The notes under the pieces: generated by a model | Told to the model about the DNA's origin: nothing | What the model saw: the letters and a program-made list of their open reading frames with translations, nothing else | Databases searched by the model: none | Translations under genes and position numbers: made by a program | Part shown: in pieces, positions 1 through 6,711 of the stretch | Position numbering within the stretch: position 1 is the stretch's first letter | How the letters are laid out: the number at the start of each line of letters is the position of its first letter | Assembly: GCA_964359565.1 (NCBI GenBank) | Contig: CAYHTN010000062.1 | Span: 1 to 7,388 of the forward strand | Origin: JAGOTP01 sp964359565 | GTDB taxonomy: Bacteria; Patescibacteriota; Patescibacteriia; 2-12-FULL-60-25 | Direction of reading: 5' to 3' | Length of the DNA stretch: 7,388 nt

Positions 1-225
1 TTCAGAGGTCCAACGAAACGTAATGTTCTTGCAGGTGATAGGATATGTTCCTTTTTTGAGTCGTTCATCGTACTCTTGAATAATTTCAATCGTTCCATCG
101 GTGCTCTGTCCATCACGAATAATATATTCAATTTCAAAATCGCCTCGTTGGGACAAAACGCTTTCAATCGTTTCGCGGATCCAGCGGCTCGTATTGTAGA
201 CGGGGGTGACGATGGAGAATTTCAC
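1..225 (-). CDS. GT-A family 2 glycosyltransferase, N-terminal 75 codons (3' end cut off)
   Basis: This is the start of a second GT2 glycosyltransferase, running off the window at base 1. The 75 visible residues begin M(GTG)KFSIVTPVYNTSRWIRET, the conserved first strand and nucleotide-binding loop. They continue with ESVLSQRGDFEIEYIIRDGQSTDGT (in 21-45), where DGQSTDGT is the usual second motif, and end in FRWTSE. In the WcaA-like subfamily this W-x-SE stretch comes just before the D-x-G-x-YDA motif, so the catalytic DxD region should follow outside the window. The GTG at 225 is the best start. The frame is open upstream only to a TAG at 265-267, there is no ATG in that interval, and the GTG is placed exactly one codon before the first strand. 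It lies five bases (ATTCT) after the preceding stop TAA, with no Shine-Dalgarno sequence. It is probably the next transferase in the same glycan pathway. Confidence 0.87.
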   Translation of the reverse strand, partial: MKFSIVTPVYNTSRWIRETIESVLSQRGDFEIEYIIRDGQSTDGTIEIIQEYDERLKKGTYPITCKNITFRWTSE

Positions 226-230
226 AGAAT

Positions 231-1118
231 TTAGATCAGATATTTTTCGTATCCAGGGAAGTCGCTATTTGAGCTCGTTGTACGCCACAAGTAGATAGGA
301 AGCTTAAAGGACCAGCTGTTTTCAAACGTGTCCGCTACTTGAAAGGCGAAATCACGACCTGAGCCACGGCCGTAGGGATTCGGCCAAATACGATCGTCTC
401 GTTGACGAAAGGTCACCTTTTCAACGACCTCTCGTCGAAAAAATAAACTATTATCTGCCCCGGGATAGCTCCCATATCCACCGAAAAATAATGGGCGTGT
501 TAAAGGAAACCATTTAAAAATAAAGGGAATGTGTGGATGAGGAAACCAGTCATGCATCAATATCCCTTTATATTCGCGTGCAAGCGCAGTCGTCACCTTG
601 GGGGGGATAACGATATTCTCTTCTCCGACCTCTTTAAAAACGAGGTCCAAATCCATTTTTTTCTCAAGGTAATTTTCTTTGAGCGCCATCCATTGGGTTG
701 CAACAAGTGTTGCGTTGTACTTTTGAGAAAGAATATATTGTATTTCTATACGGTTTGTGAGAGAGGCATCATCGGCGTCTTGTAAGGTAATGTAGGAGCC
801 TTTAGCAATTTGAAAGCCATATTGACGCCCAAGGTAACCACCATTGATATCATAGCGTCGCCATCCCTGGGTTCGATGAGGTAAGATATGTGTTCGTTTT
901 GGATCGTGGTAAGGAAGGAGATGATACTGTATACGTGGATCCTGAGAGGCGAATCGTTCGACGATTTCTTTTGTATCGTCGGTGCTATGGTCATCAATAA
1001 CCAGAATCTCGAGGTTTTGATAGGTCTGTAGCATCATGGACTGCAACGTTGTTTCGATGCGTCCAGCTTCGTTATTAGTAGGAATGATGACGGAGATCAG
1101 GGGGAGAGAAGCGGACAT
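231..1118 (-). CDS. GT-A family 2 glycosyltransferase
   Basis: This 295-residue inverting-type glycosyltransferase belongs to the GT2 fold. It opens with LPLISVIIPTNNEAGRIETT (about 6-25), the nucleotide-binding first strand and helix, followed by LEILVIDDHSTDDT (about 36-49) and the metal-binding QDADD (113-117, DxD as D114-A-D116). The gap from the DD of the second motif to the DxD is about 70 residues, against roughly 50 in typical GT2 enzymes. The extra piece includes HRTQGWRRYDINGGYLG. After the DxD there is an aromatic- and proline-rich stretch (about 188-219: HDWFPHPHIPFIFKWFP, then FFGGYGSYPGADN), followed by GRGSGRDFAFQVADT, which probably holds the catalytic acidic residue near the acceptor site. 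No membrane anchor is evident. An upstream in-frame ATG at 1211 would overlap the preceding gene by 89 bases, so ATG 1118 next to the first strand was chosen. It lies four bases after the preceding stop. Donor sugar is unknown. Confidence 0.88.
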   Translation of the reverse strand: MSASLPLISVIIPTNNEAGRIETTLQSMMLQTYQNLEILVIDDHSTDDTKEIVERFASQDPRIQYHLLPYHDPKRTHILPHRTQGWRRYDINGGYLGRQYGFQIAKGSYITLQDADDASLTNRIEIQYILSQKYNATLVATQWMALKENYLEKKMDLDLVFKEVGEENIVIPPKVTTALAREYKGILMHDWFPHPHIPFIFKWFPLTRPLFFGGYGSYPGADNSLFFRREVVEKVTFRQRDDRIWPNPYGRGSGRDFAFQVADTFENSWSFKLPIYLWRTTSSNSDFPGYEKYLI

Positions 1119-1125
1119 AGGACTA
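1116..1125 (-). promoter_or_regulatory. Stop-start junction without Shine-Dalgarno (GT-B to GT-A gene)
   Basis: On the minus strand this reads TAG-TCCT-ATG. The spacer is only four bases and pyrimidine-rich, and the coding sequence just upstream (CTCATTTCC) has no GGAG-like match. The start probably depends on ribosomes finishing the upstream gene. Coupling is inferred; the layout is seen directly. Confidence 0.5.
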
Positions 1126-2238
1126 GGAAATGAGTTCACGGATGACGTGTTCGTAGGCAGCAGAAAAGAGTTCACGCGTATGCTGTGCACGTGCCTTATG
1201 CCAACTTGCAAGCATGAGGGTATTTAATTGTTCTTCTGGAAGTTTGGTAAGCTCGGTGACCACTTGTCGCATCGTATCGACGGTACAATCTGGCAAAATA
1301 ATTCCCGCCTCTCCTATATCAACACCGGCTTCTTTGCTCACGATCGGAATAAGTCCTGCATGCATCGCGGTAACGACTCCTCCGGAGCTTCCTTCCGCAC
1401 AGGAGGGGAAGATGAGGCCGATGGATGTCTCAAGCGCATTCTGAAACACGCGACTTCCGGGATCGACATGGCCAAGAAATTGAATGTTCGCTGTCTCTTG
1501 TAGTTCCTTGCGATACGCGTGTGTAAAATCTGTGTCTGCTTTTCCAAAAACAGTTAAATGAAGATCAGGAAGGGTGGTGAATGTTTCCAGCACGAGATCA
1601 AGACCTTTGTGTACCATGCCGCTTCCCCCAAACCAGATAAAGCCTGTTTTCGCCCGGGCGATTTTTTTTCTTTCAGGAGCAGGGTAGAGGTGGGTTGTTG
1701 AGATTGGAATGCGACGCAGAGACTTTTGCGCGTAGGCGTATGTTCCGGCGGTAACATCGTTTCCTAACAGCGTGACCACATCTGCAACTTCGATGTTGCG
1801 AGAAGGGGTAAGGGCGCGTTGCGGGACAAGGGTGAAGCCACGTCGTTTTTGTAATTCAAGCAGACGGGTATATTCTGCTTGATTATTGAAAAGCCAATGA
1901 GAGGTGGTGGCGTGAAAAACTTTGACACACCCCTTTCCCAGGGAGGGAGTAAAGCGCTCAAGGTTATGGGCGATATCGAGACAGAAATTGTAGGTACGAT
2001 GAGGTGTAAACGTGGGATGATCAAAATCAACGACGTCCACGGCGTAGCCGGCTTCAAGAAAAAGCTCCGCGATACGTCGGCATTCCCAGCGGTTCGTGTG
2101 CCCGTCCAGAGCGTTTGGAGAGATAAACGGCAGAGTCGTATACGACAAGAGCACCCGTCCGCGCGGAGAAGCGGAAGGTTGTAATTCAACCACACCACCA
2201 CGGAGTTTCTTTAAGAGTTTGCGGGTGATTTCAGGCAT
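1123..2238 (-). CDS. GT-B glycosyltransferase, GT4-like (Glycos_transf_1)
   Basis: This 371-residue GT-B enzyme would transfer a sugar from a nucleotide donor to the growing glycan at the inner membrane face. The N-terminal domain begins with strand RVLLSYTTLPF (about 29-39). It contains HATTSHWLFNNQAEYTRL, KRRGFTLVPQR and the linker motif EVADVVTLLGNDVTAGTY (150-167), a pattern shared by a family of GT4-like enzymes. The C-terminal donor domain has FIWFGGSGMVHKGLDL (about 200-215), LTVFGKAD, IQFLGHVD and PSCAEGSSGGVVTAMHAG (about 278-295). Glu282 is the first Glu of the E-x7-E signature, but the second is Thr290. The reading frame stays open upstream to an ATG at 2319, but that would overlap asnB by 77 bases. 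The ATG at 2238, four bases after the asnB stop, was therefore chosen. The stop TAG is four bases before the next glycosyltransferase. Donor and linkage cannot be told. Confidence 0.88.
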   Translation of the reverse strand: MPEITRKLLKKLRGGVVELQPSASPRGRVLLSYTTLPFISPNALDGHTNRWECRRIAELFLEAGYAVDVVDFDHPTFTPHRTYNFCLDIAHNLERFTPSLGKGCVKVFHATTSHWLFNNQAEYTRLLELQKRRGFTLVPQRALTPSRNIEVADVVTLLGNDVTAGTYAYAQKSLRRIPISTTHLYPAPERKKIARAKTGFIWFGGSGMVHKGLDLVLETFTTLPDLHLTVFGKADTDFTHAYRKELQETANIQFLGHVDPGSRVFQNALETSIGLIFPSCAEGSSGGVVTAMHAGLIPIVSKEAGVDIGEAGIILPDCTVDTMRQVVTELTKLPEEQLNTLMLASWHKARAQHTRELFSAAYEHVIRELIS

Positions 2239-2245
2239 AGAGTTA
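2236..2245 (-). promoter_or_regulatory. Stop-start junction without Shine-Dalgarno (asnB to GT-B gene)
   Basis: The minus strand reads TAA-CTCT-ATG, nearly the same layout as the next junction downstream. The preceding bases CGTACGCTC contain no purine-rich site. This junction decides the start of the GT-B gene at 2238 instead of the longer open frame inside asnB. Confidence 0.5.
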
Positions 2246-3994
2246 GAGCGTACGACGAAGCCAAAGCTCGAGGGAGAGAAGGGTCCAAAGGCGATATTTT
2301 GTATCGTCTTGTCCCGCATAAAAAGATCCTACCACCTTTTGTACCTCTTCCCAATGAAAGAAGTGCGTGAGTAAGGCGTCTTTAGAAAGGGTATCGGTCA
2401 CGAGTTTTTTAAATTCTGGTTTATGTAACCAATGTTTTATAGGAGCGCCAAACCCTTGCTTTTTGCGTGTGAACACTTCTTTTGGTAGAACATTAGTAAA
2501 CGTGTGTTCTAAGATCAGTTTTCCACGATATCGATCTGTTTTATAGCTCGCTGGCAAATTGTAGGCGAATTGAGCCAAGGTATGATCGAGAAAAGGTGCG
2601 CGCACTTCAAGCGCGGACATCATAGAGGCCCGATCAATTTTGGTCAGCATGTCTCCGGGGAGTACCATCCCAAAGTCTACAAGGTTAATACGCTCAAGGT
2701 CTGTTTCTGCCTGGGAGAGATCGATGTGACGGGCGGGGTCATCGTCAATCACCGAAGGATCTTTCCAGAGCCGTACACGTTCTTTTGGTTTCCAATGCTG
2801 AATATAGTGTTTGTAGGATTCAAACGGATTGGAAAAAAGGGCCAAGGCAATTTTTTCTACTTTCCGAAGGTGATGATGGCGGCGATAGTGCCCATATCCC
2901 CAAAAGAGTTCGTCACCTCCGTCTCCGGAGAGAACCGTTTTGACGTGTGTGCGGGCAAACCTGGAAATGAGGGCCGTAGGGATGTGAGATGAATCTGCAA
3001 AAGGTTCGTCAAAATAGTGACTGACCTCCTGATACGTATCAATGAGGTCTGTACGAATATGCTGTTCGTAGTGGTCGGAGCCTATGCGCTCGGCGACGCT
3101 TTTGGCGTAGGGAAGTTCGTTAATGAAATCTTCAAAGCCCGCAGAAAAGGTCTTGATTTTTTTAGGACTTGCCTGTGCAGCTAACGCGCTTACGATGCTC
3201 GAATCAATTCCTCCGCTTAGAAACGTGCCTACTTCGACATCGGCTGCTAAGAGGCAATTTTTGACAGATGCGGTAAGGAGATGAGACGTTTTTTCGATTG
3301 TCTGAGAAAGATTCAATGTATGTGATTGTTTCCGCAGTTGCCAATAGCGTCTTTGGGTGAATCTCCCAGCATGAAAGATACCCGCGTGTGCCGGTGGAAG
3401 TGGATGGATTTCTTTATAGATCGTTCGCCAGGGAGGAATATATAAAAGAGCAAGATAATTATCTAAGGCAATGGGATCAATCGTAGGCGTAAAGATTTTG
3501 GTTGCGAGAATAGCTTTGATTTCTGAGGCAAAGATGAATGTATTTTTATAAAGCGTGTAATAAAAAGGTTTCTCTCCAAAACGATCACGGGCTACGAAGA
3601 GCGCATGACGATTCTCGTCCCAAATCGCAAACGCAAACATGCCATCAAGATAGGTGGGGGATTCTTCTCCGTATTGAAGATACGCCTTGAGAATCACTTC
3701 GGTATCGGATTGCGTATGAAAAACATGTCCGTACGTTTCTAGCTGTGCTCGCAAAGAACGATAATTATAAATTTCTCCGTTGAAGGTAATCAGGGTATTT
3801 GTTTTCTCATCTCGCATCGGCTGATGTCCTCCGCTCAAGTCAATAATAGAAAGTCGGGTTTGTCCAAGTACGCCCTGAGAAAAAGAAAGTTGCCCTTGGT
3901 CATCCGGGCCGCGGCGAGAAAGGGCGGTAAGCATGGCAGCTGTTTGTTCAGATGCACGTGATTCGTCTCCGACCACCCCCAGAATGCCACACAT
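2243..3994 (-). CDS. asnB: Glutamine-hydrolysing asparagine synthetase (AsnB family amidotransferase)
   Basis: This two-domain amidotransferase of 583 residues is full length for the bacterial AsnB family. The N-terminal class II glutaminase domain starts MCGI, so Cys2 becomes the catalytic N-terminal nucleophile after Met removal. It keeps Arg48 (QTRLSI), NGE at 72-74 and Asp97 (SDTEV). The synthetase domain has the PP-loop SGGIDSS (260-266) that binds ATP, SGDGGDE (356-362), KIDRASM (452-458) and the C-terminal LWTLLSLELWLRR. Ammonia from glutamine would be passed to an adenylated carboxylate. Asparagine is the default product of the family, but homologues within O-antigen and exopolysaccharide clusters are often assigned to amidating uronic acids or similar glycan parts. 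The location between a methyltransferase and glycosyltransferases favours such a role here (inference). The ATG is certain because Cys must follow it. It sits 19 bases after the methyltransferase stop, and TAAGAG upstream is at best a weak Shine-Dalgarno sequence. Confidence 0.93.
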   Translation of the reverse strand: MCGILGVVGDESRASEQTAAMLTALSRRGPDDQGQLSFSQGVLGQTRLSIIDLSGGHQPMRDEKTNTLITFNGEIYNYRSLRAQLETYGHVFHTQSDTEVILKAYLQYGEESPTYLDGMFAFAIWDENRHALFVARDRFGEKPFYYTLYKNTFIFASEIKAILATKIFTPTIDPIALDNYLALLYIPPWRTIYKEIHPLPPAHAGIFHAGRFTQRRYWQLRKQSHTLNLSQTIEKTSHLLTASVKNCLLAADVEVGTFLSGGIDSSIVSALAAQASPKKIKTFSAGFEDFINELPYAKSVAERIGSDHYEQHIRTDLIDTYQEVSHYFDEPFADSSHIPTALISRFARTHVKTVLSGDGGDELFWGYGHYRRHHHLRKVEKIALALFSNPFESYKHYIQHWKPKERVRLWKDPSVIDDDPARHIDLSQAETDLERINLVDFGMVLPGDMLTKIDRASMMSALEVRAPFLDHTLAQFAYNLPASYKTDRYRGKLILEHTFTNVLPKEVFTRKKQGFGAPIKHWLHKPEFKKLVTDTLSKDALLTHFFHWEEVQKVVGSFYAGQDDTKYRLWTLLSLELWLRRTL

Positions 3995-4016
3995 AGGCTC
4001 TTAAGAAAAAGTGTTA
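3992..4016 (-). promoter_or_regulatory. Longest intergenic gap, before asnB
   Basis: Nineteen bases separate the methyltransferase TAA from the asnB ATG. They read CACTTTTTCTTAAGAGCCT. TAAGAG, four bases before the start, is the nearest thing to a Shine-Dalgarno sequence in the window, but it lacks the GGAG core. No hairpin or promoter elements are seen. Confidence 0.35.
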
Positions 4017-4580
4017 TTTCTTTGCAACCACGGCGTATTGATGCGGGTAGAGTTCGGTCCCGAGCCAGGCGAGATCTTCGATATGGGAGTACGCGGAGAG
4101 CAGGACGCGCCAGCCTTGTCTTGTGATGCGCCAGTAATCTCCATACTCTTCTCCATGGATTCCATACATAAACGGAGTAATAGCAATAAATAAACCCCCA
4201 GGTTTTAATACTTTATAAATTTCAGCAATGACTTGAAAAGGTTGTGGAACATGCTCCATGGTTTGATTGGCAATGACAACGTCATAATAATTCGCTGAAA
4301 CGTGGTGGGAGAGGGTAAGGAGGTTCCCGGTCACATCAACGTTTTTATGCTTGATTTGGTCAAATGTTGTGAGGGTGCATTGTGCCCTATAGCGTTCACG
4401 TATGTAGGAAGAGGTCCCACAGCCGACTTCGAGCACGTCTCCTTTGATGAGGGGTTGATACTGTTCAAGCATTTGATTTGCCCAGGTACGACTGTCAACG
4501 AAGCCTGGGGGATCTGCTTTTGTTATTTTATATCCAATCTTAGCCAGGGCTTTATTTACCGTGATTTTAAGCAAGCTCAT
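4014..4580 (-). CDS. Class I SAM-dependent methyltransferase (Methyltransf_11 type)
   Basis: This is a small standalone methyltransferase of 188 residues from ATG 4580, or 190 from the in-frame GTG at 4586. Numbered from the GTG, it has the SAM-binding motif I VLEVGCGTSSY (51-61), an acidic residue at the end of strand 2 (D76 in TFDQI), YDVVIANQTMEHV (101-113) and the post-motif VLKPGGLFIAITPF (126-139). The last part, HGEEYGDYWRITRQGWRVLL, is typical of methyltransferases found in glycan clusters. The N-terminal stretch is short and probably helical, so this is a catalytic core with no fused kinase or coiled-coil domain, unlike WbdD of E. coli O9a. It follows wzt closely and precedes the asparagine synthetase homologue by 19 bases. 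I infer that it methylates a sugar or sugar-nucleotide of the exported glycan, possibly as a terminal cap. The exact acceptor cannot be read from sequence. The ATG was preferred to the GTG, but neither has a Shine-Dalgarno sequence. Confidence 0.88.
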   Translation of the reverse strand: MSLLKITVNKALAKIGYKITKADPPGFVDSRTWANQMLEQYQPLIKGDVLEVGCGTSSYIRERYRAQCTLTTFDQIKHKNVDVTGNLLTLSHHVSANYYDVVIANQTMEHVPQPFQVIAEIYKVLKPGGLFIAITPFMYGIHGEEYGDYWRITRQGWRVLLSAYSHIEDLAWLGTELYPHQYAVVAKK

Positions 4581-4602
4581 ATTCACAAGAGATCAGAAAT
4601 TA
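4578..4602 (-). promoter_or_regulatory. wzt stop and alternative methyltransferase starts (GTG 4586 or ATG 4580)
   Basis: After the wzt TAA there are 13 bases (TTTCTGATCTCTT), then GTG-AAT-ATG in frame. Neither start has a Shine-Dalgarno match. The choice changes the product by only two residues and does not affect any motif. Confidence 0.45.
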
Positions 4603-5880
4603 AACGATGTTTGAAGATGGGTTGTCAATTTTTTTCGTTTGATACTCGAGAATGCAGGCCACTTTTCCCATATGGTGACCACGATAGACTTCTGAGATGG
4701 GGTTATTCTCATCGCTGATTTCGAATCCAATATTGGGACGATAGTCAATCGCGTCTACGAACGGTTGCAGAATTCTGACGGCAAAAAAGTATTGCCCGAC
4801 ATTGAAGAGAAAGGCAGGAATACGAATCGTTGTTTCGTATGTTCCCGGAGCGTAATCAACTAAGATCGCTCCCGTGTCTGAATCGGAAGATGAAAGAAGT
4901 AACTCGCCTTGAGCATAGAACCATGCCGTAATAGCGACCTGTCGTATGGGTTGACGGATCTCGAATTGGATACGAAGGAAGAAATCCGAACTAATGGGGA
5001 TCACGCCAGAGGGTGTTCCGTGTTTATTTTGAATAATGATCTTGGTGATTTGAGCGGTCTTTTGTGCTTCGGGAGCAAATTCGGTTATCGCTGCACTTTC
5101 ACGCATACCCAGATAGCTATCAATGACCTCTTTCGTCTCTCCGAACTTCATCAATTTGCCATTTTTCAAGAAAAGCGCTTTTCGACACAGGCTCTGAATC
5201 GCCGACATGCTGTGGCTCACGAAGATAATGGTGCGCCCAGCCTGCTTTGTGACTTCTTCCATTTTGCCAAGACACTTCTTTTGAAACTCTGCGTCACCCA
5301 CGGCTAGGACTTCGTCGACAAGCAAAATATCGGGTTCCATGTGGGCCGCCACCGAAAAGGCAAGACGAACATACATCCCGCTGGAGTAATATTTTACCGG
5401 GGTATCTAAGAATTTTTCGACTCCGGCGAACGCAACTATTTCATCAAATTTTCGAGCAATCTCCTTTCGGGCCATGCCAAGGATCGCTCCGTTTAAGAAG
5501 ATATTTTCACGTCCAGTGAGTTCTGGATGAAACCCCGTACCCACTTCTAACAGAGAAGCAACGCGTCCATGCATCCGGATTTCTCCTTCGGTTGGAGGAG
5601 TGATTCCCGTCAGAATTTTTAACAGGGTCGATTTCCCGGCGCCATTCGCCCCAATGATCCCTACGACATCGCCTTTATTGATGGTAAGCGTGAGGCCACG
5701 CAAGGCCCAAAATTCTTCTTTATCCGAGAGACCGATCGCGGTTTTTGCCTTTTGCTTCAAAAAACGAAACGGGCTTTTCGCAATTGTTGTTAAGACATCA
5801 CGTAACGCAATATATCCACCACGTTGCTGGTTGATATTATAACGTTTTCCGACATCCTTGACTTCGATGATGGGTTCCAT
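4600..5880 (-). CDS. wzt: Polysaccharide ABC exporter ATPase with C-terminal carbohydrate-binding-like domain (Wzt)
   Basis: This is the ATP-binding subunit that powers glycan export with the adjacent permease. The protein has 426 residues, close to the length of E. coli O9a Wzt. The nucleotide-binding domain spans about 1-260. It shows Walker A GANGAGKST (77-85), the TGRENIFLNG region (122-131), signature YSSGMYVRLAFSVA (165-178), Walker B ILLVDE (185-190) and switch His223 in FVSHSM. An insertion at about 31-57, between the first strand and FWALRGLTL, is typical of polysaccharide exporters. Residues from about 270 form a second domain of alternating hydrophobic strands (for example FFLRIQFEI, VAITAWFYA, YFFAVRIL). 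Its placement and pattern match the Wzt_C beta-sandwich, which in characterised systems binds the modified non-reducing end of the O-antigen. The ATG follows the permease stop by six bases (ATTCCC), without a Shine-Dalgarno sequence. The methyltransferase downstream could supply the recognised cap, but that is inference. Confidence 0.92.
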   Translation of the reverse strand: MEPIIEVKDVGKRYNINQQRGGYIALRDVLTTIAKSPFRFLKQKAKTAIGLSDKEEFWALRGLTLTINKGDVVGIIGANGAGKSTLLKILTGITPPTEGEIRMHGRVASLLEVGTGFHPELTGRENIFLNGAILGMARKEIARKFDEIVAFAGVEKFLDTPVKYYSSGMYVRLAFSVAAHMEPDILLVDEVLAVGDAEFQKKCLGKMEEVTKQAGRTIIFVSHSMSAIQSLCRKALFLKNGKLMKFGETKEVIDSYLGMRESAAITEFAPEAQKTAQITKIIIQNKHGTPSGVIPISSDFFLRIQFEIRQPIRQVAITAWFYAQGELLLSSSDSDTGAILVDYAPGTYETTIRIPAFLFNVGQYFFAVRILQPFVDAIDYRPNIGFEISDENNPISEVYRGHHMGKVACILEYQTKKIDNPSSNIV

Positions 5881-5886
5881 GGGAAT

Positions 5887-6708
5887 TTAGATAATGTCTG
5901 CGAAAAAGCGTTCTACTTTTTTGAAGTAGACCACTCCAATGACGAGCAAGATCGCGCAAGCGGCGAATGAAATGATGAGCAACGTCCAATTGATAGGGGC
6001 AGTTCCAAGAAGGCTCGCGCGTGCATTCTGGATTACGCCCATCATTGGATTCAAAGCAAGAATCCAAGAGTATTTTCCTGCGATGCTCGCAGGATAGATC
6101 ACTGGAGTGAGGAAAAGGAGCATCTGAATAAAAAAGGGTAGGACAAAACGTACATCGCGATATTTCACATTTGCAGCGGCCAAGAAGAGTCCACCACCCA
6201 CGGCAGCCATGAACGTAATGAGAAGCAAGAGTGGCGCAACAACAATGCTCAGTGGATGAGGAGCGTACCCATAGTAGGCCATCATTCCGAGCAGAATGAC
6301 CGCGGCAATCGCGAAGTCCACGAATTTCGTCATGACAGCGGATAATGGCAGGACGAGACGAGGAAAATAAACTTTGGTAATGATCGCTTGATTGGCGATC
6401 AGGACGTTACTGGTTTCAGAAAGCGCCCCAGAAAATAGTTGCCAAAAGAGCAGGCCGGTATAAACGAAGATGGGATAGGGGACCCCGTCAGAAGGGGTCT
6501 TCAATAATCCGCCAAAGAAGACGCTGAAGACGACCATGGTCATAAATGGTTGAAACACTGCCCACAGGACGCCAACGGCGGTTTGTTTATAACGGACCTT
6601 TAAATCACGCCAGGTAAAAAAATACAGAAGTTCACGATACTGCCAGACCTCTCGTAAGTCGGCAAATCTAAATGTTTTTTTGGGTCGAATGATAGCGGTT
6701 GCTTCCAT
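5887..6708 (-). CDS. wzm: ABC-2 type polysaccharide export permease (Wzm/TagG/KpsM family)
   Basis: This is the integral membrane subunit of a polysaccharide ABC exporter, which moves a lipid-linked glycan across the cytoplasmic membrane. The protein has 273 residues, usual for the family. A cytosolic N-terminus carries the typical amphipathic stretch WRDLKVRYKQTAVGVLWA (about 33-50) leading into the first membrane segment. Hydrophobic segments lie at about 47-68, 80-100, 125-147, 155-178, 187-207 and 240-262, matching the six-helix ABC2_membrane fold. The conserved NPMMGVIQNAR (220-230) follows the fifth helix, and the chain ends in a short basic/acidic cytosolic tail (FKKVERFFADII). The ATG is three bases after the TAG of the epimerase gene, with CAT between them and no Shine-Dalgarno sequence. 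The partner ATPase starts six bases after its stop. The Wzt-like partner with a sugar-binding extension favours an O-antigen-type exporter over a teichoic-acid one. Confidence 0.93.
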   Translation of the reverse strand: MEATAIIRPKKTFRFADLREVWQYRELLYFFTWRDLKVRYKQTAVGVLWAVFQPFMTMVVFSVFFGGLLKTPSDGVPYPIFVYTGLLFWQLFSGALSETSNVLIANQAIITKVYFPRLVLPLSAVMTKFVDFAIAAVILLGMMAYYGYAPHPLSIVVAPLLLLITFMAAVGGGLFLAAANVKYRDVRFVLPFFIQMLLFLTPVIYPASIAGKYSWILALNPMMGVIQNARASLLGTAPINWTLLIISFAACAILLVIGVVYFKKVERFFADII

Positions 6709-6711
6709 ATG

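Noticed and set aside
225..241. Shared CTGATCT before the two GTG starts (near 225 and near 4586) as a possible regulatory repeat
   Set aside because: Only seven bases match, the distances to the start differ, and in one case the bases encode the end of the previous protein. Chance is the simpler explanation.
1119..1211. N-terminal extension of the GT2 gene to ATG 1211
   Set aside because: It would overlap the GT-B gene by 89 bases and add residues ahead of the first strand that GT2 enzymes do not have.
1764..2201. 145-codon minus-strand frame inside the GT-B gene
   Set aside because: It is in a different frame of a gene with clear glycosyltransferase motifs, and its composition is low-information and leucine/proline-rich.
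2239..2319. N-terminal extension of the GT-B gene to ATG 2319
   Set aside because: The extra 27 residues are encoded within the conserved C-terminus of asnB in another frame and do not look like a GT-B start. ATG 2238 fits the four-base junction layout.
2570..2992. 140-codon plus-strand open frame opposite asnB
   Set aside because: It lies wholly antisense to well-conserved synthetase motifs, has no recognisable domain or start signal, and its open length is explained by the codon bias of asnB.
3995..4013. T-rich gap before asnB as a possible terminator
   Set aside because: There is a T run but no GC-rich hairpin before it, and the genes on both sides belong to one pathway.
4302..4718. 138-codon plus-strand open frame across the methyltransferase/wzt junction
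   Set aside because: It is antisense to two firmly supported genes and its translation shows no family features.
4909..5307. 132-codon plus-strand open frame opposite wzt
   Set aside because: It is antisense to the ATPase signature and Walker B region, with no domain or independent signal.
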